Of a stretch of DNA of 64,000 bases, positions 18,377 through 30,145 are shown in pieces; positions within the stretch are counted from its first letter, which is position 1; every line of letters starts with the position of its first letter. Source of the DNA: Williamwhitmania taraxaci (GTDB lineage Bacteria; Bacteroidota; Bacteroidia; Bacteroidales; Williamwhitmaniaceae); NCBI RefSeq assembly GCF_900096565.1, contig NZ_FMYP01000009.1, forward strand, positions 17,734-81,733. Reading direction: 5' to 3'. A program made the position numbers and the translations under genes. The notes beneath the pieces were generated by a model. The model ran no database searches. It was not told where the DNA came from and saw only the letters and a list, made by a program, of their open reading frames with translations.

Positions 18377-18404
18377 TTGCAAATCAAAAAAAAGAATACC
18401 TTTG
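18377..18404 (+). promoter_or_regulatory. Promoter P2 of the rpsL ribosomal operon
   Basis: TTG at 18377-18379 and TACCTTTG at 18397-18404 (fits TAnnTTTG), spacer 17 bp, 57 bp before the rpsL ATG. Together with P1 this gives tandem promoters for the largest operon in the window. Confidence 0.6.
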
Positions 18405-18461
18405 CAAGCCATTTTGTTAAAAATATAGTATAACCAAGGATTAACGAAGTAGTTGTATTTT

Positions 18462-18887
18462 ATGCCTACAATTCAACAACTTGTAAGAAAAGGAAGGACG
18501 AAATTGCTTGACAAGAGCAAGGCTCCCGCGATGGATGCATGTCCCCAAAAGAGAGGCGTATGTACACGTGTGTACACTACAACGCCTAAGAAACCAAACT
18601 CCGCTATGCGTAAGGTTGCCCGTGTAAGGCTAACCAATGGGTTTGAAGTTACCGCTTACATTCCCGGTGAAGGTCACAACCTTCAAGAGCACAGTATTGT
18701 GCTTATCAGGGGTGGAAGGGTAAAAGACTTACCTGGTGTGCGTTACCATATCGTACGTGGAGCATTGGATGCTTCCGGCGTTGAAGGACGTAATCAAAGA
18801 CGCTCGAAGTATGGCACTAAGAAGCCAAAAGCGGGTAAGGGTGGTGCTCCAGTAAAGGGCGCTCCTGTGAAAAAAGGTAAGAAATAA
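18462..18887 (+). CDS. rpsL: 30S ribosomal protein S12
   Basis: A 141-residue decoding-centre protein. [15 protein letters not shown] carries the wild-type Lys pair at the streptomycin-sensitive site, and [13 protein letters not shown] is the second conserved loop. A basic Gly/Lys-rich tail (about the last 20 residues) extends beyond the usual 124. The ATG at 18462 ([12 protein letters not shown]) is chosen over an in-frame TTG at 18453, because the family begins this way. First gene of the long ribosomal run, 20 bp before rpsG. Confidence 0.97.
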   Translation: MPTIQQLVRKGRTKLLDKSKAPAMDACPQKRGVCTRVYTTTPKKPNSAMRKVARVRLTNGFEVTAYIPGEGHNLQEHSIVLIRGGRVKDLPGVRYHIVRGALDASGVEGRNQRRSKYGTKKPKAGKGGAPVKGAPVKKGKK

Positions 18888-18907
18888 TAACTTTTTAGTT
18901 TAAGTCG

Positions 18908-19384
18908 ATGAGAAAGGCAAAACCAAAAAAAAGAATTCTTCTGCCAGACCCTAAGTTTGGTGATTCTTTGGTTACCCGTTTCGTAAACAACCTGATGTAT
19001 GAAGGCAAAAAGAGTACTGCTTTGTCAGTATTCTATGATGCCATCGACATGGTTGCGGTGAAGATGAAAGACTCCGAGAAGAGTCCGCTGGAAATCTGGA
19101 AGAAAGCATTGGAGAACATTACTCCTCAGGTTGAAGTAAAGAGCCGCCGTGTAGGTGGTGCTACTTTCCAAGTTCCTAGAGAAGTACGTACGGACCGAAA
19201 AATTTCGATCAGCATTAAGAATATGATCTTATATGCGCGTAAACGATCGGGAAAATCTATGGCCGACAAACTAGCTAATGAAATTGTAGCTGGTTATAAC
19301 AATGAAGGCGGTGCATACAAGAGAAAAGAGGACGTGCACAAGATGGCTGAAGCCAACAAGGCTTTCGCTCACTTCAGGTTCTAG
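18908..19384 (+). CDS. rpsG: 30S ribosomal protein S7
   Basis: A 158-residue primary 16S rRNA-binding protein of the 30S head. Recognised from [19 protein letters not shown], the conserved [21 protein letters not shown] region (spanning two segments around residues 78-98) and the [16 protein letters not shown]-terminus. Length is normal. It sits between rpsL and fusA with 29 bp to fusA, the classic str order. Confidence 0.97.
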   Translation: MRKAKPKKRILLPDPKFGDSLVTRFVNNLMYEGKKSTALSVFYDAIDMVAVKMKDSEKSPLEIWKKALENITPQVEVKSRRVGGATFQVPREVRTDRKISISIKNMILYARKRSGKSMADKLANEIVAGYNNEGGAYKRKEDVHKMAEANKAFAHFRF

Positions 19385-19413
19385 TTTAAACAATTAAGGA
19401 GAGGTTACATTCA

Positions 19414-21525
19414 ATGAGTAAGGATCTTAATTTTACTAGAAATATAGGTATTATGGCTCACATCGATGCTGGTAAAACTACCATATCGGAGCGTATCCTA
19501 TTTTATACTGGTAAAACTCACAAGATAGGAGAGGTTCACGATGGAGCCGCTACTATGGACTGGATGGTACAGGAGCAAGAGCGTGGTATCACCATTACCT
19601 CTGCTGCTACTACCACTTTCTGGATTTACAACGATCAGACCTACAAAATCAACCTAATTGACACCCCAGGACACGTTGACTTTACCGTAGAAGTGGAGCG
19701 CTCGCTTCGCGTTCTCGATGGTGCTGTTGCCGTGTTTTGTGCCGTTGGTGGCGTTGAGCCCCAGTCGGAAACCGTATGGAGACAAGCCGATAAGTATAAG
19801 GTGCCCCGTATGGCTTTTGTTAATAAGATGGATCGTGCCGGTGCCGATTTCTTTTCTGTGGTTTCACAGATTAAGGATAAGCTGGGTGCTGTTCCTGTTC
19901 CCCTTCACATTCCTATTGGCGCCGAAGAGAAGTTCCGCGGAACTGTCGATCTTATTTTGAATAAGGCCGTAATCTACTACGACGACGATAAGGTTAAGGT
20001 AAACTACAACTACGAGGACGTTCCTGCAGATATGCTCGAAGAGGTTGCTGAGTGGAGAGCCAAGTTGGTGGAATCGGTTGCAGAATACAACGATGCCCTT
20101 TTAGAGAAATTCTTCGAAGACCCGAACTCAATTACCGAGGCCGAGTTAGTTGATGCTATCCGTAAGGCTACCATCGACATGAAGATTGTTCCTGTTCTTT
20201 GCGGAACCGCATTTAAGAACAAGGGCGTTCAAAAACTCCTTGATGCCGTTATCGAATTTCTTCCAACCCCGCTTGATGTGGAATCCATTACAGGTGTTAA
20301 TCCTGAAACTGGTGAGGAAGTTGTTCGTCATCCTAGCGTTAAAGATCCTTTCACCGCTCTTGCGTTTAAAATTGCTACCGACCCATTCGTAGGCCGTCTA
20401 GCATTTATGCGTATTTATAGTGGTAAACTGGAGTCTGGATCATATATCTACAACACCCGCACAAGCAAGAAAGAGCGTATTTCGCGCCTTTACCAAATGC
20501 ACGCCAACAAGCAAAACCCAATGGAGGTTATTGAAGCTGGTGATATTTGTGCTGCAGTAGGTTTTAAAGATATTCGCACAGGTGATACCCTATGCGATGA
20601 GAAATATCCTATTACTCTTGAATCGATGACCTTTCCCGAGCCCGTTATTGGACTCGCTATTGAGCCTAAAACTCAAAAGGACCTCGACAAGTTGGGTATT
20701 GCTCTTGGTAAACTTTCCGAAGAGGATCCTACTTTCAAAATACACACCGATCATGATAGTGGACAAACCATTATTAGCGGTATGGGTGAGTTACACCTTG
20801 AAATTATCGTAGACCGTTTGCGTCGCGAGTTCAACGTGGAAATTAGCCAAGGTGCACCACAGGTTAACTATAAAGAAGCACTTAAGGGCAAAGCCGATCA
20901 CCGTGAAACGTTCAAGAAACAATCGGGTGGTAAGGGTAAGTTCGCTGATATTATTGTTTCCATTGGTGCTGCCGATGAAGGAGTTACTGGACTTCAGTTC
21001 GTTGACGAACTTAAGGGTGGTAATATTCCTAAAGAATTTGTGCCCTCTATTAAGAAGGGTTTCGAGTCTTCAATGAAGAACGGTGTACTTGCAGGTTATC
21101 CTATCGATAGCATGAAGGTTACTCTTAAGGATGGTAGTTTCCACGCAGTGGACTCTGATGCACTTTCGTTCGAAATTTGTGCTCGTTATGCCTTCCGTCA
21201 CGCTGCTATCAAAGCCAATCCAATTCTTATGGAGCCGGTTATGGCAGTAGAAGTAGTTACCCCTGAGGAAAATATGGGTGATGTTATCGGCGACTTCAAC
21301 AAGCGTCGTGGACAGATCACTGGTATGGAATCTCGTGGTGGTGCTCGCGTGGTAAAGGCTAAAGTTCCGCTATCCGAAATGTTCGGATATGTAACCGTTC
21401 TTCGTACAATCTCCTCAGGTAGGGCAACTAGCACGATGGAATTCTCTCATTTCGATGAGGTTTCATCTAACCTTTCTAAGGAAATCATGGAGAAGGCAAA
21501 GGGAAATATTAAGGAAATAGAATAA
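19414..21525 (+). CDS. fusA: Elongation factor G (canonical)
   Basis: A 703-residue translocase GTPase with all motifs intact: AHIDAGKTT (G1), [11 protein letters not shown] (switch I), DTPGHVDF with the catalytic His (G3), and [10 protein letters not shown] (G4). It drives tRNA-mRNA translocation and ribosome recycling. An AAGGAGAGG stretch ends about 9 bp before the ATG; this is unusually SD-like for Bacteroidota. Next gene is rpsJ (24 bp). tuf is absent from its usual str-operon place after fusA. It contrasts with EF-G2 1.3 kb upstream. Confidence 0.98.
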   Translation: MSKDLNFTRNIGIMAHIDAGKTTISERILFYTGKTHKIGEVHDGAATMDWMVQEQERGITITSAATTTFWIYNDQTYKINLIDTPGHVDFTVEVERSLRVLDGAVAVFCAVGGVEPQSETVWRQADKYKVPRMAFVNKMDRAGADFFSVVSQIKDKLGAVPVPLHIPIGAEEKFRGTVDLILNKAVIYYDDDKVKVNYNYEDVPADMLEEVAEWRAKLVESVAEYNDALLEKFFEDPNSITEAELVDAIRKATIDMKIVPVLCGTAFKNKGVQKLLDAVIEFLPTPLDVESITGVNPETGEEVVRHPSVKDPFTALAFKIATDPFVGRLAFMRIYSGKLESGSYIYNTRTSKKERISRLYQMHANKQNPMEVIEAGDICAAVGFKDIRTGDTLCDEKYPITLESMTFPEPVIGLAIEPKTQKDLDKLGIALGKLSEEDPTFKIHTDHDSGQTIISGMGELHLEIIVDRLRREFNVEISQGAPQVNYKEALKGKADHRETFKKQSGGKGKFADIIVSIGAADEGVTGLQFVDELKGGNIPKEFVPSIKKGFESSMKNGVLAGYPIDSMKVTLKDGSFHAVDSDALSFEICARYAFRHAAIKANPILMEPVMAVEVVTPEENMGDVIGDFNKRRGQITGMESRGGARVVKAKVPLSEMFGYVTVLRTISSGRATSTMEFSHFDEVSSNLSKEIMEKAKGNIKEIE

Positions 21526-21549
21526 TACAACCCGTTTAAGCAAGCTGCA

Positions 21550-21855
21550 ATGAGCCAGAAAATCAGAATTAAGCTTAAATCTTATGACCATAGCTTGGTA
21601 GATAAGTCGGCAGAAAAGATAGTAAAAACGGTGAAGGCAACTGGAGCAGTAGTAAGTGGACCTATTCCACTGCCTACTCACAAGAAAATCTTCACAGTGA
21701 ATCGTGCAACCTTCGTGAACAAGAAGTCGCGCGAGCAGTTTGAGCTATCTACCTATAAAAGGTTGCTCGACATCTACAGCTCTACTCCTAAGACAATTGA
21801 TGCGCTAATGAAGCTTGAGCTTCCTAGCGGAGTAGAAGTGGAAATCAAGGTTTGA
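21550..21855 (+). CDS. rpsJ: 30S ribosomal protein S10
   Basis: 101 residues, [20 protein letters not shown] at the N-terminus, then [29 protein letters not shown], split as [16 protein letters not shown] and [13 protein letters not shown], diagnostic of S10 (also NusE in antitermination). First gene of the S10 section and directly continuous with fusA, so the str and S10 operons are joined here. Confidence 0.97.
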   Translation: MSQKIRIKLKSYDHSLVDKSAEKIVKTVKATGAVVSGPIPLPTHKKIFTVNRATFVNKKSREQFELSTYKRLLDIYSSTPKTIDALMKLELPSGVEVEIKV

Positions 21856-21886
21856 TAATTGTTAAGTAGTCTAACGCGAAAAAGCA

Positions 21887-22507
21887 ATGCCAGGAATTAT
21901 TGGAAAAAAAATCGGAATGACTTCCGTGTTCGGTGCTGATGGTAAAAACATACCATGCACCGTTATTGAGGCTGGTCCTTGCGTAGTTACGCAGGTTAAA
22001 AGTGTAGAAACCGATGGGTATACTGCACTGCAACTTGCCTATGACGAAAAGAAAGAAAAGCGGACCAACAAGAGCCTTTTAGGTCACTTCAAGAAGGCCG
22101 ACACTACCCCTAAGCGCAAGCTTGTGGAGTTCCAATCTTTTAAAGATGGACGCAAACTCGGTGATGTTATCACTGTTGCGGATATCCTAAAAGAAGGAGA
22201 CTGGGTAGATGTTACCGGTATCTCTAAAGGAAAGGGATTTCAAGGAGTTGTGAAACGCTACGGCTTTGCCGGAGTTGGTGGAGCAACCCACGGACAACAC
22301 AACCGTTTGAGAGCTCCTGGTTCTTTGGGTGCATCGTCTTGGCCATCACGCGTGTTTCCAGGGAAGAGACTTCCAGGACGCATGGGTGGAGATCAAGTAA
22401 AGGTGCTTAACCTTAAAGTTCTTAAGGTTATCCCAGAAAACAACCTACTGTTAGTTAAGGGATCTATTCCCGGTGCAAAGGGTTCTTACTTAATTATTGA
22501 GGAGTAA
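21887..22507 (+). CDS. rplC: 50S ribosomal protein L3
   Basis: 206 residues. [16 protein letters not shown] at the N-terminus and the long loop with [35 protein letters not shown] near the peptidyl-transferase region identify L3. Its stop codon overlaps the rplD start by one base (TAATG at 22505-22509), indicating translational coupling. Confidence 0.97.
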   Translation: MPGIIGKKIGMTSVFGADGKNIPCTVIEAGPCVVTQVKSVETDGYTALQLAYDEKKEKRTNKSLLGHFKKADTTPKRKLVEFQSFKDGRKLGDVITVADILKEGDWVDVTGISKGKGFQGVVKRYGFAGVGGATHGQHNRLRAPGSLGASSWPSRVFPGKRLPGRMGGDQVKVLNLKVLKVIPENNLLLVKGSIPGAKGSYLIIEE

Positions 22508-23139
22508 TGGAATTAGCAGTATTAAATATCGAGGGTAAGGATACCGGAAGAAAGGTAGTGCTCGAAGATTTTATCTTTGGCATCGAACCCAACGATCATG
22601 CTATTTACCTCGACGTAAAGCAATACCTAGCTAACAAGCGACAAGGTACTCACAAGTCGAAGCAGAGAAACGAGGTTTCCGGTAGCACTAGGAAAATTAA
22701 AAAGCAAAAAGGTACAGGTACTGCCCGTGCCGGTAGCATTAAATCGCCCCTTTTCAGAGGCGGTGGACGTGTTTTCGGTCCAGTTCCTAGAGACTATAGC
22801 TTTAAGCTCAACAAGAAGGTAAAACAGTTGGCTCGTAAGAGTGCCCTTACCTACATGGCTCAGAAGAACCAGATTGTTGTTGTAGAAGAATTTATCTTGG
22901 ACGCTCCTAAAACTAAGGAGTTTATCAAGATCAGAACCAACCTCAAGGTTGACAATCGCAAATGTACATTTGTGTTGCCTGAGGTGAATTCTAATGTTGT
23001 TCTTTCTGCCCGCAACATCGCTGATGCTAAGGTAATGTTGGCTTCCCAACTCAACACCTACGAAATTATGAACGCTGGTAACCTTGTTATTTCAGAAGGT
23101 TCGGTAGGCGCGATAAACAGATTGTTTGGTTTTTTGTAA
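22507..23139 (+). CDS. rplD: 50S ribosomal protein L4
   Basis: 210 residues. The tunnel-lining loop is seen in [21 protein letters not shown], in two parts [12 protein letters not shown] and [15 protein letters not shown]. Binds 23S rRNA and in some bacteria autoregulates the S10 operon; no such leader structure was evident here. It is coupled to rplC by a one-base overlap. Confidence 0.97.
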   Translation: MELAVLNIEGKDTGRKVVLEDFIFGIEPNDHAIYLDVKQYLANKRQGTHKSKQRNEVSGSTRKIKKQKGTGTARAGSIKSPLFRGGGRVFGPVPRDYSFKLNKKVKQLARKSALTYMAQKNQIVVVEEFILDAPKTKEFIKIRTNLKVDNRKCTFVLPEVNSNVVLSARNIADAKVMLASQLNTYEIMNAGNLVISEGSVGAINRLFGFL

Positions 23140-23149
23140 ATACGTAGAG

Positions 23150-23440
23150 ATGGAAATCTTAATTAAGCCAATTGTAACCGAGAAAATGACGATTCAGGGC
23201 GAAAAGTTGAATCGTTACGGTTTTGTAGTCGAGAAGACTGCCAACAAGCTGCAGATTAAGCAAGCGGTTGAGGAAATGTACTCAGTTACAGTGTCCGACG
23301 TTAACACCATGCGCTATGGCGGCAAAGTAAAGTCACGCTTTACTAAAGCCGGCTACCTTGTAGGACGCACAAACTCCTTCAAGAAAGCAATCATAACGTT
23401 GAAAGAAGGTGATAAAATTGATTTTTATAGCAACATCTAA
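23150..23440 (+). CDS. rplW: 50S ribosomal protein L23
   Basis: 96 residues starting [14 protein letters not shown], the normal L23 beginning. I trimmed an 8-residue upstream extension (23126) because it overlaps the rplD coding end and is not family-like. L23 lies at the tunnel exit and docks trigger factor and SRP. 5 bp before rplB. Confidence 0.96.
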   Translation: MEILIKPIVTEKMTIQGEKLNRYGFVVEKTANKLQIKQAVEEMYSVTVSDVNTMRYGGKVKSRFTKAGYLVGRTNSFKKAIITLKEGDKIDFYSNI

Positions 23441-23445
23441 GGAAC

Positions 23446-24270
<825 letters not shown>

Positions 24271-24288
24271 CAGTTTAATCCAAGCGTT

Positions 24289-24558
24289 ATGAGCAGATCA
24301 CTTAAAAAAGGTCCTTATATAGCATTTAAGCTGGAGAAGAAGGTTCTTACCTTGAACGAAAGCAGCAAGAAGGCAATTGTGAAAACATGGTCACGTGCCA
24401 GTATGATTTCCCCAGATTTTGTGGGTCATACCATTGCAGTTCATAACGGGAACAAGTTCATTCCAGTTTACATTACCGAGAACATGGTAGGTCACAAGCT
24501 GGGAGAGTTTGCCCCAACCCGCACCTTCAGAGGACATTCAGGTAATAAGAAGAAATAA
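24289..24558 (+). CDS. rpsS: 30S ribosomal protein S19
   Basis: 89 residues with [19 protein letters not shown] at the start, [22 protein letters not shown], quoted in parts [12 protein letters not shown] and [10 protein letters not shown], and [11 protein letters not shown] near the end, all S19 hallmarks. It binds S13 in the 30S head. Confidence 0.97.
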   Translation: MSRSLKKGPYIAFKLEKKVLTLNESSKKAIVKTWSRASMISPDFVGHTIAVHNGNKFIPVYITENMVGHKLGEFAPTRTFRGHSGNKKK

Positions 24559-24587
24559 CAGCAAGTAACTGAAAATATTTCTTAGAA

Positions 24588-25004
24588 ATGGGTGCAAGAA
24601 AAAGATTAAGAGCAGAGAAAGATAAAGCGGAGAGAAAAGAGAAGGCAGGCGCAATTTTGCGGAACTGCCCCAGCTCTCCCCGGAAGATGCGATTAGTGGT
24701 AGATTTAGTTCGCGGCATCGAAGTTAACAAGGCATTAGCCATTCTTCGTTACAGCACTAAAGAGGCCTCACGTAAAGTTGAAAAGCTTGTATTGTCGGCT
24801 ATGGCCAACTGGGAAGCAAAAAACGACGGCGTGCGCATTGAGGATAGCAATGTTTACGTAAAGGAGATCTTTGTAGACGGCGGAAAAATGTTGAAGAGAA
24901 TCAGAACCGCTCCTCAGGGACGCGCTCATCGCATCCGCAAGAGATCTAACCATGTTACGGTTGTACTAGGTAGTAAAAATGCTAACGACACTGAAGCAAA
25001 ATAA
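24588..25004 (+). CDS. rplV: 50S ribosomal protein L22
   Basis: 138 residues with an N-terminal basic extension of about 20 residues ([19 protein letters not shown]) before the usual core. [19 protein letters not shown] is the family start and [17 protein letters not shown] the tunnel-lining hairpin. Its last base overlaps the rpsC ATG (AATAATGG at the junction), so the two are coupled. Confidence 0.96.
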   Translation: MGARKRLRAEKDKAERKEKAGAILRNCPSSPRKMRLVVDLVRGIEVNKALAILRYSTKEASRKVEKLVLSAMANWEAKNDGVRIEDSNVYVKEIFVDGGKMLKRIRTAPQGRAHRIRKRSNHVTVVLGSKNANDTEAK

Positions 25005-25771
25005 TGGGACAAAAAGTTAATCCAATAGCAAACAGGCTTGGAATCATCCGTGGATGGGATTCAAACTGGTACGGTGGAAAAAATTTCTCCCAGAAGCTTG
25101 TTGAAGATTACAAGATTCGCGAGTATCTAAACGCGCGTCTTGCTAAAGCAAGCCTCTCGAAAGTGGTTATTGAAAGAACCCTGAAACTTATCACCGTAAC
25201 TGTTTACACTGCTCGTCCAGGTATTATCATTGGAAAAGGCGGTCAGGAAGTTGATAAGCTCAAGGAAGAGTTGAAGAAGATTACCAAAAAGGAAGTCCAA
25301 ATCAACATCTTTGAGGTGAAGCGTCCTGAAATTGATGCCACCATTGTAGCCAATAACATCGCTCGCCAAATTGAGGGACGTATCTCTTACCGCCGGGCCA
25401 TCAAAATGTCAATTGCTTCTACCATGAGAATGGGCGCAGAGGGTATTAAGGTGGGTATTGCTGGTCGTTTGGGTGGTGCTGAAATGGCTCGTACCGAAAC
25501 TATTAAGGAAGGAAGAATTCCACTTCACACCTTCCGTGCTGATATCGATTACGCTTTAGCCGAAGCCGTTACCAAGGTGGGTGTAATCGGAATTAAAGTT
25601 TGGATTTGCACCGGTGAGGTTTACGGAAAGCGCGATTTGGCGCCTAACGTAGTGGCCAACAACCAGCAAAGCGGACCATCTTCTCCAAGAAATTACCCAG
25701 ATAACAACAACCGTCCTCGTGGTGGTGGTGGTGCTGGTGGTGCTGGAGCAAGAAAAAAAAGAAGCAAATAG
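25004..25771 (+). CDS. rpsC: 30S ribosomal protein S3
   Basis: 255 residues. The KH domain has [17 protein letters not shown], and the C-terminal half has [11 protein letters not shown] and [21 protein letters not shown] low-complexity tail of about 35 residues rich in Asn, Pro and Gly ends in ARKKRSK, longer than the E. coli S3 tail. It forms part of the mRNA entry site. Confidence 0.97.
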   Translation: MGQKVNPIANRLGIIRGWDSNWYGGKNFSQKLVEDYKIREYLNARLAKASLSKVVIERTLKLITVTVYTARPGIIIGKGGQEVDKLKEELKKITKKEVQINIFEVKRPEIDATIVANNIARQIEGRISYRRAIKMSIASTMRMGAEGIKVGIAGRLGGAEMARTETIKEGRIPLHTFRADIDYALAEAVTKVGVIGIKVWICTGEVYGKRDLAPNVVANNQQSGPSSPRNYPDNNNRPRGGGGAGGAGARKKRSK

Positions 25772-25797
25772 TGCTAATCGCTTAAAGGTACAGAGAA

Positions 25798-26217
25798 ATG
25801 TTACAGCCTAAGAAGACCAAGTATAGAAGGATGCAAAAGGGCCGCATGAAAGGTGTTGCCCAGAGAGGAAATCAGTTGGCATTTGGCTCTTTCGGAATTA
25901 AAGGACTCGAGGATGCCTGGATCACTGGTCGTCAAATCGAAGCTGCCCGTCAAGCGGTAGTTCGTTTTATGAAACGTGAAGGTCAGATCTGGATCCGGAT
26001 TTTCCCCGACAAGCCTATTACCAAAAAACCTGCCGAAGTTCGTATGGGTAAAGGTAAAGGTGCCCCTGAAGGATTTGTTGCTCCCATCACGGCGGGCCGC
26101 ATCCTGATCGAAGCAGATGGAGTTTCATTGGAAATTGCAAAAGAGGCACTTCGCCTTGGAGCACAAAAACTTCCAATAGCTACTAAGCTCGTTATTAGAC
26201 GTGATTACACCGAATAA
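25798..26217 (+). CDS. rplP: 50S ribosomal protein L16
   Basis: 139 residues with [19 protein letters not shown] at the start, [20 protein letters not shown] and [13 protein letters not shown], which places the conserved Arg of the hydroxylation loop. Contacts the A-site tRNA elbow. Length is normal. Confidence 0.97.
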   Translation: MLQPKKTKYRRMQKGRMKGVAQRGNQLAFGSFGIKGLEDAWITGRQIEAARQAVVRFMKREGQIWIRIFPDKPITKKPAEVRMGKGKGAPEGFVAPITAGRILIEADGVSLEIAKEALRLGAQKLPIATKLVIRRDYTE

Positions 26218-26229
26218 TCTTTGTGAGTG

Positions 26230-26430
26230 ATGAAGAATTCAGAGATAAGAGAGTTGACCGTCAGGGAAATAGAGGAAAGAATTGACGTAGAGCGCGGTGA
26301 ACTTCACCGCCTCCACATGAACCATAGCGTTTCGCCTCTTGACAACCCTATTAAGCTGCGTGAGCACCGCAAAACAATTGCGAGAATGCTTACTGAGCTG
26401 ACTAAGAGATCTAATCAAGAGAAAAAGTAA
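26230..26430 (+). CDS. rpmC: 50S ribosomal protein L29
   Basis: 66 residues, a two-helix bundle. The ATG at 26230 ([18 protein letters not shown]) is preferred over the GTG three bases upstream. [19 protein letters not shown] matches the L29 core. Sits at the tunnel exit next to L23. Confidence 0.95.
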   Translation: MKNSEIRELTVREIEERIDVERGELHRLHMNHSVSPLDNPIKLREHRKTIARMLTELTKRSNQEKK

Positions 26431-26441
26431 TTCAGCTGAGA

Positions 26442-26699
26442 ATGGAAACGAGAAATCTTCGCAAAGAAAGAGTCGGCGTGGTAATGAGCAACAAAATGGA
26501 AAAATCCATCGTTGTTGCCGTTAAACGTAAAGTTAAACACCCGATCTATGGTAAATATGTCAATAAAACCACTAAATTTGTGGCCCACGACGATAAAAAC
26601 GAGTGCAGCATAGGCGACACCGTTAGTATTATGGAAACCAGACCTTTGAGTAAAACAAAGCGCTGGAGACTAGTTGAAATTTTAGAGAAAGTTAAGTAG
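26442..26699 (+). CDS. rpsQ: 30S ribosomal protein S17
   Basis: 85 residues, OB fold. [19 protein letters not shown] at the start and [20 protein letters not shown] with [16 protein letters not shown] are the S17 signatures. 2 bp before rplN. Confidence 0.97.
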   Translation: METRNLRKERVGVVMSNKMEKSIVVAVKRKVKHPIYGKYVNKTTKFVAHDDKNECSIGDTVSIMETRPLSKTKRWRLVEILEKVK

Positions 26700-26701
26700 C
26701 C

Positions 26702-27067
26702 ATGATCCAGCAAGAAAGCAGATTATCTGTAGCAGACAACAGCGGAGCAAAGGAAGTGCTCTGCATCCGTGTGCTCGGAGGCACAGGGAAAAAGTATGCA
26801 AGCATTGGCGATAAAATTGTTGTTGCCGTTAAAAGTGCTATTTCTACTGGCGATGTTAAGAAGGGAATTGTAACCAAGGCGGTAATTGTAAGAACTAGCA
26901 AAGAAATCCGTCGCTCTGATGGTTCTTATATTCGCTTCGACGACAACGCTTGCGTTCTCTTAAACGCCCAAGGCGAAATCCGCGGAACTCGTATTTTCGG
27001 CCCTGTGGCTCGCGAACTTCGTGATAAATACATGAAAATAGTTTCGCTTGCACCCGAAGTGCTTTAA
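26702..27067 (+). CDS. rplN: 50S ribosomal protein L14
   Basis: 121 residues with [19 protein letters not shown], the usual start, and the conserved [22 protein letters not shown], in parts [10 protein letters not shown] and [13 protein letters not shown]. Binds the sarcin-ricin region and bridges to 16S rRNA. Confidence 0.97.
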   Translation: MIQQESRLSVADNSGAKEVLCIRVLGGTGKKYASIGDKIVVAVKSAISTGDVKKGIVTKAVIVRTSKEIRRSDGSYIRFDDNACVLLNAQGEIRGTRIFGPVARELRDKYMKIVSLAPEVL

Positions 27068-27086
27068 CACCTTTAAATTACAATCA

Positions 27087-27410
27087 ATGCAAAGGAAGTT
27101 ACACATAAAAAAAGGGGACGTCGTTTTTGTTAACGCTGGCGACGATAAAGGTAAGCAAGGTAAAGTGCTTGAAGTTTTTCCAAGCGAAGAGCGCGCCATT
27201 GTTGAAAGTATCAACATGGTTACCAAGCATACCAAGCCCAACGCCAAGAGCCCTCAAGGTGGTATTGTAAAGCAGGAAGCCCCCATTCATATTTCTAATT
27301 TGAATGTGCTCGATCCCGCCACCGGAAAACCTACCCGTATTGGACGTAGGTACAACGAAAAGGAAAAATTAGTGCGTTTCGCTAAAAAATCTGGGGAGGA
27401 AATTAAGTAA
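27087..27410 (+). CDS. rplX: 50S ribosomal protein L24
   Basis: 107 residues with a KOW motif: [20 protein letters not shown]. The ATG at 27087 ([11 protein letters not shown]) is chosen; an in-frame start at 27048 lies inside rplN and adds 13 unlike residues. Its stop overlaps the rplE start by one base (TAATGG). Confidence 0.96.
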   Translation: MQRKLHIKKGDVVFVNAGDDKGKQGKVLEVFPSEERAIVESINMVTKHTKPNAKSPQGGIVKQEAPIHISNLNVLDPATGKPTRIGRRYNEKEKLVRFAKKSGEEIK

Positions 27411-27967
27411 TGGAATACACACCTACCTTAAGAACTAAGTACCGGGAAGAGATTGTTCCTGCTCTTATGAAAGAGTTTGGATACAAGAGCATTATGCAGG
27501 TGCCTAAAATCAGCAAGATTGTTATCAACCAAGGCGTAGGCCAAGCGGTTGCCGACAAGAAACTGATCGACATCGCTCTCCAAGAATTAACTACAATAAC
27601 CGGTCAAAAGGCTATTGCTACCTATTCTAAGAAGGATATCTCTAACTTTAAACTCCGCAAAGGCATGCCTATTGGGGTTAAGGTTACTCTCCGTAAAGAA
27701 CGTATGTATGAGTTCCTCGAAAGGCTTATTGCCGTTTCGTTGCCTCGTATTCGTGACTTTAAGGGCGTAGAAGAGAAATTTGACGGTAGAGGTAATTACT
27801 CTCTCGGCATTCGTGAGCAAATCATTTTTCCAGAAATGGACATCGACAAAGTCACTAAGATTTTGGGTATGGAGATTTGCTTCGTAACTTCTGCAGAGTC
27901 AGACGAAGAGGGTTTCGCACTACTTCGTGAGTTCGGTATTCCTTTTAAAAACATCAAAAAGAACTAG
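27410..27967 (+). CDS. rplE: 50S ribosomal protein L5
   Basis: 185 residues. [15 protein letters not shown] near the N-terminus, [15 protein letters not shown] and [15 protein letters not shown] in the middle are L5 signatures. Binds 5S rRNA and the P-site tRNA. Coupled to rplX. Confidence 0.97.
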   Translation: MEYTPTLRTKYREEIVPALMKEFGYKSIMQVPKISKIVINQGVGQAVADKKLIDIALQELTTITGQKAIATYSKKDISNFKLRKGMPIGVKVTLRKERMYEFLERLIAVSLPRIRDFKGVEEKFDGRGNYSLGIREQIIFPEMDIDKVTKILGMEICFVTSAESDEEGFALLREFGIPFKNIKKN

Positions 27968-27973
27968 TGCTAT

Positions 27974-28243
27974 ATGGCAAAAGAATCAATGAAGGCTCGC
28001 GAGGTGAAACGCCTCAAGCTTGTTGAGAAGTTCGCTGAGAAGCGGGCTAAGCTTAAAGCCGACGGTGACTATGTTGGTCTAAGCATGCTCCCTAAAAATT
28101 CGAGCCCAGTACGTTTGCACAATCGTTGCAAAATTACTGGTCGTCCTAAGGGATACATGCGACTTTTTGGCGTAAGCAGAATTCAATTCAGAGAAATGGC
28201 TTCTAATGGCCTTATTCCCGGAATTAAGAAGGCAAGTTGGTAA
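27974..28243 (+). CDS. rpsN: 30S ribosomal protein S14 (zinc-free type)
   Basis: 89 residues, [19 protein letters not shown] at the start and [20 protein letters not shown] in the core. Only one Cys is present, so the CxxC-CxxC zinc site of the short form is missing: the long, zinc-independent S14. 6 bp after rplE. Confidence 0.97.
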   Translation: MAKESMKAREVKRLKLVEKFAEKRAKLKADGDYVGLSMLPKNSSPVRLHNRCKITGRPKGYMRLFGVSRIQFREMASNGLIPGIKKASW

Positions 28244-28265
28244 TTTATAAATAAAAGGTTAAGCA

Positions 28266-28661
28266 ATGACTGATCCTATCGCAGATTTTTTAACCCGTAT
28301 TCGCAACGCTGTAAGCGCTAACCACAAAGTGGTGGAGATTCCTGCTTCTAACATGAAGAAGGAACTTACGCGAATTCTTTTTGAAAAGGGTTATATTCTA
28401 AGCTATAAGTTTGTTGAGGAAGGTCCACAAGGTTACATCAAAATCGCCTTGAAGTACCATCCGGAATCCAAGAAACCGGCTATTAAACACATTGAGCGCG
28501 TCTCTTCTCCTGGTTTACGTCAGTATGCCGGTGTAGATAAAATGCCACGCGTACTCAATGGTCTTGGTATCGCTATCATCTCTACGTCTCATGGTGTTAT
28601 TACCGATAAGGAAGCCAGAACGTTGAAAGTTGGTGGTGAAGTTATTTGTTACGTTTACTAA
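28266..28661 (+). CDS. rpsH: 30S ribosomal protein S8
   Basis: 131 residues. [20 protein letters not shown] at the start and [20 protein letters not shown] near the C-terminus are canonical. In E. coli S8 represses the spc operon; no equivalent site was found here. 11 bp before rplF. Confidence 0.97.
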   Translation: MTDPIADFLTRIRNAVSANHKVVEIPASNMKKELTRILFEKGYILSYKFVEEGPQGYIKIALKYHPESKKPAIKHIERVSSPGLRQYAGVDKMPRVLNGLGIAIISTSHGVITDKEARTLKVGGEVICYVY

Positions 28662-28672
28662 AAAAGAGTGTA

Positions 28673-29230
28673 ATGTCGCGAATTGGAAAACAACCTGTAA
28701 ACTTACCACAAGGCGTAACCGTTAAGGTTGCTGCTGGTAATGTGGTTAGCGTAAAAGGCCCACTCGGTGAGTTAAAACAGAAGGTTGATAGGGATATCAC
28801 CGTTACCGTAGAGGGAAATGTACTACATGTTACCCGCCCCACAGAACAACCTCGCCATAGGTCGATGCACGGCCTATACAGAGCGTTGATCCACAACATG
28901 GTTGTGGGGGTTTCTGAAGGTTTTACTGTAAAGCAAGAACTCGTTGGTGTCGGTTACAAAGCCGAAGCTAAAGAAGGCGTTCTCGAACTTGCCTTAGGGT
29001 TCTCGCACGAAATTCACTTGAAAATGCCCGCCGAAGTAAAGGTGGAGGCTAAGACGGAGAAACGTGGTAACCCTATTGTTACTCTTACTTCGTACGATAA
29101 GCAACTCCTCGGAATGGTGGCTGCTAAGATTCGGTCGCTACGTAAGCCTGAACCATACAAAGGAAAAGGTATTCGTTTCGTGGGTGAAGTGGTTCGTAAG
29201 AAGGCTGGTAAGTCGGCTGGTGTTAAATAA
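28673..29230 (+). CDS. rplF: 50S ribosomal protein L6
   Basis: 185 residues starting MSRIGKQPVNLPQGVTVKV. The upstream start at 28646 overlaps rpsH and is rejected. YKAEAKEGVLELALGFSHEI and PEPYKGKGIRFVGEVVRKKA, each a known L6 segment, are visible. Near the GTPase-associated centre. Confidence 0.96.
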   Translation: MSRIGKQPVNLPQGVTVKVAAGNVVSVKGPLGELKQKVDRDITVTVEGNVLHVTRPTEQPRHRSMHGLYRALIHNMVVGVSEGFTVKQELVGVGYKAEAKEGVLELALGFSHEIHLKMPAEVKVEAKTEKRGNPIVTLTSYDKQLLGMVAAKIRSLRKPEPYKGKGIRFVGEVVRKKAGKSAGVK

Positions 29231-29247
29231 CATAAAAGTTTGAAGCT

Positions 29248-29607
29248 ATGGCCTTGACTAAAATTGAAAGAAGACTAAGGATTAGAAGAAGAATCCGCAA
29301 AATAGTAAAGGGTGTTCCCACCTGCCCCCGCTTAAGCGTATTTCGCAGCAACACGCAAATTTATGCACAGCTCATTGACGATTCTACTGGAAAGACGCTG
29401 GTTGCTGCCTCCTCACTTGAGAAGGAAATAATGGAACAATCGGGATTGACCAAATCACAATGTGCTCAATTGGTTGGCAAAAATGTTGCTGCCAAAGCGT
29501 TGGCTGCTGGGATTACCGAAGTTGTTTTTGACCGTGGCGGTAACCTTTACCATGGTCGTGTTAAATCGTTAGCTGACTCTGCCAGAGAAGGTGGACTTAA
29601 ATTTTAA
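29248..29607 (+). CDS. rplR: 50S ribosomal protein L18
   Basis: 119 residues. [20 protein letters not shown] at the N-terminus, [20 protein letters not shown] and [20 protein letters not shown] identify L18, which binds 5S rRNA together with L5. 6 bp before rpsE. Confidence 0.97.
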   Translation: MALTKIERRLRIRRRIRKIVKGVPTCPRLSVFRSNTQIYAQLIDDSTGKTLVAASSLEKEIMEQSGLTKSQCAQLVGKNVAAKALAAGITEVVFDRGGNLYHGRVKSLADSAREGGLKF

Positions 29608-29613
29608 CGTGCT

Positions 29614-30135
29614 ATGTCGACAAATACTAGTATACGTAAAGTAAAAAGCAGCGATCTCGAGCTTAAGGATAGGTTAGTAGCCATCAACCGTGTAACCAAG
29701 GTTACTAAGGGTGGACGTACTTTCAGTTTCTCTGCAATTGTTGTCGTTGGCAACGAGAATGGGATCGTAGGTTACGGCTTAGGTAAAGCAAGTGAAGTTA
29801 CCGTTGCCATAACCAAGGGTATTGAGGACGCCAAAAAGAACCTCATTAAGGTGCCAATTAACAAGGGAACTATTCCTCACGAGCAGTTAGCTAAGTTCGG
29901 TGGAGCTAGGGTTTTTATGAAACCTGCTGCACACGGAACTGGTGTTAAGGCTGGTGGTGCTATGCGCGCCGTGCTCGAGAGCGTTGGTGTAACTGACGTA
30001 CTTGCTAAATCAAAGGGATCTTCGAACCCTCACAACTTGGTAAAGGCCACCTTGCAAGCTCTTATGGAGCTTCGCGATGCGCGTGCCGTTGCTCATGTGA
30101 GAGGTATCAAGCTCACCAAGGTGTTTAACGGATAG
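29614..30135 (+). CDS. rpsE: 30S ribosomal protein S5
   Basis: 173 residues. The N-terminal double-stranded RNA-binding domain shows [20 protein letters not shown] and [15 protein letters not shown]. The C-terminal part carries [15 protein letters not shown]. Located at the mRNA entry site, important for fidelity. Confidence 0.97.
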   Translation: MSTNTSIRKVKSSDLELKDRLVAINRVTKVTKGGRTFSFSAIVVVGNENGIVGYGLGKASEVTVAITKGIEDAKKNLIKVPINKGTIPHEQLAKFGGARVFMKPAAHGTGVKAGGAMRAVLESVGVTDVLAKSKGSSNPHNLVKATLQALMELRDARAVAHVRGIKLTKVFNG

Positions 30136-30145
30136 AAATCTTACC

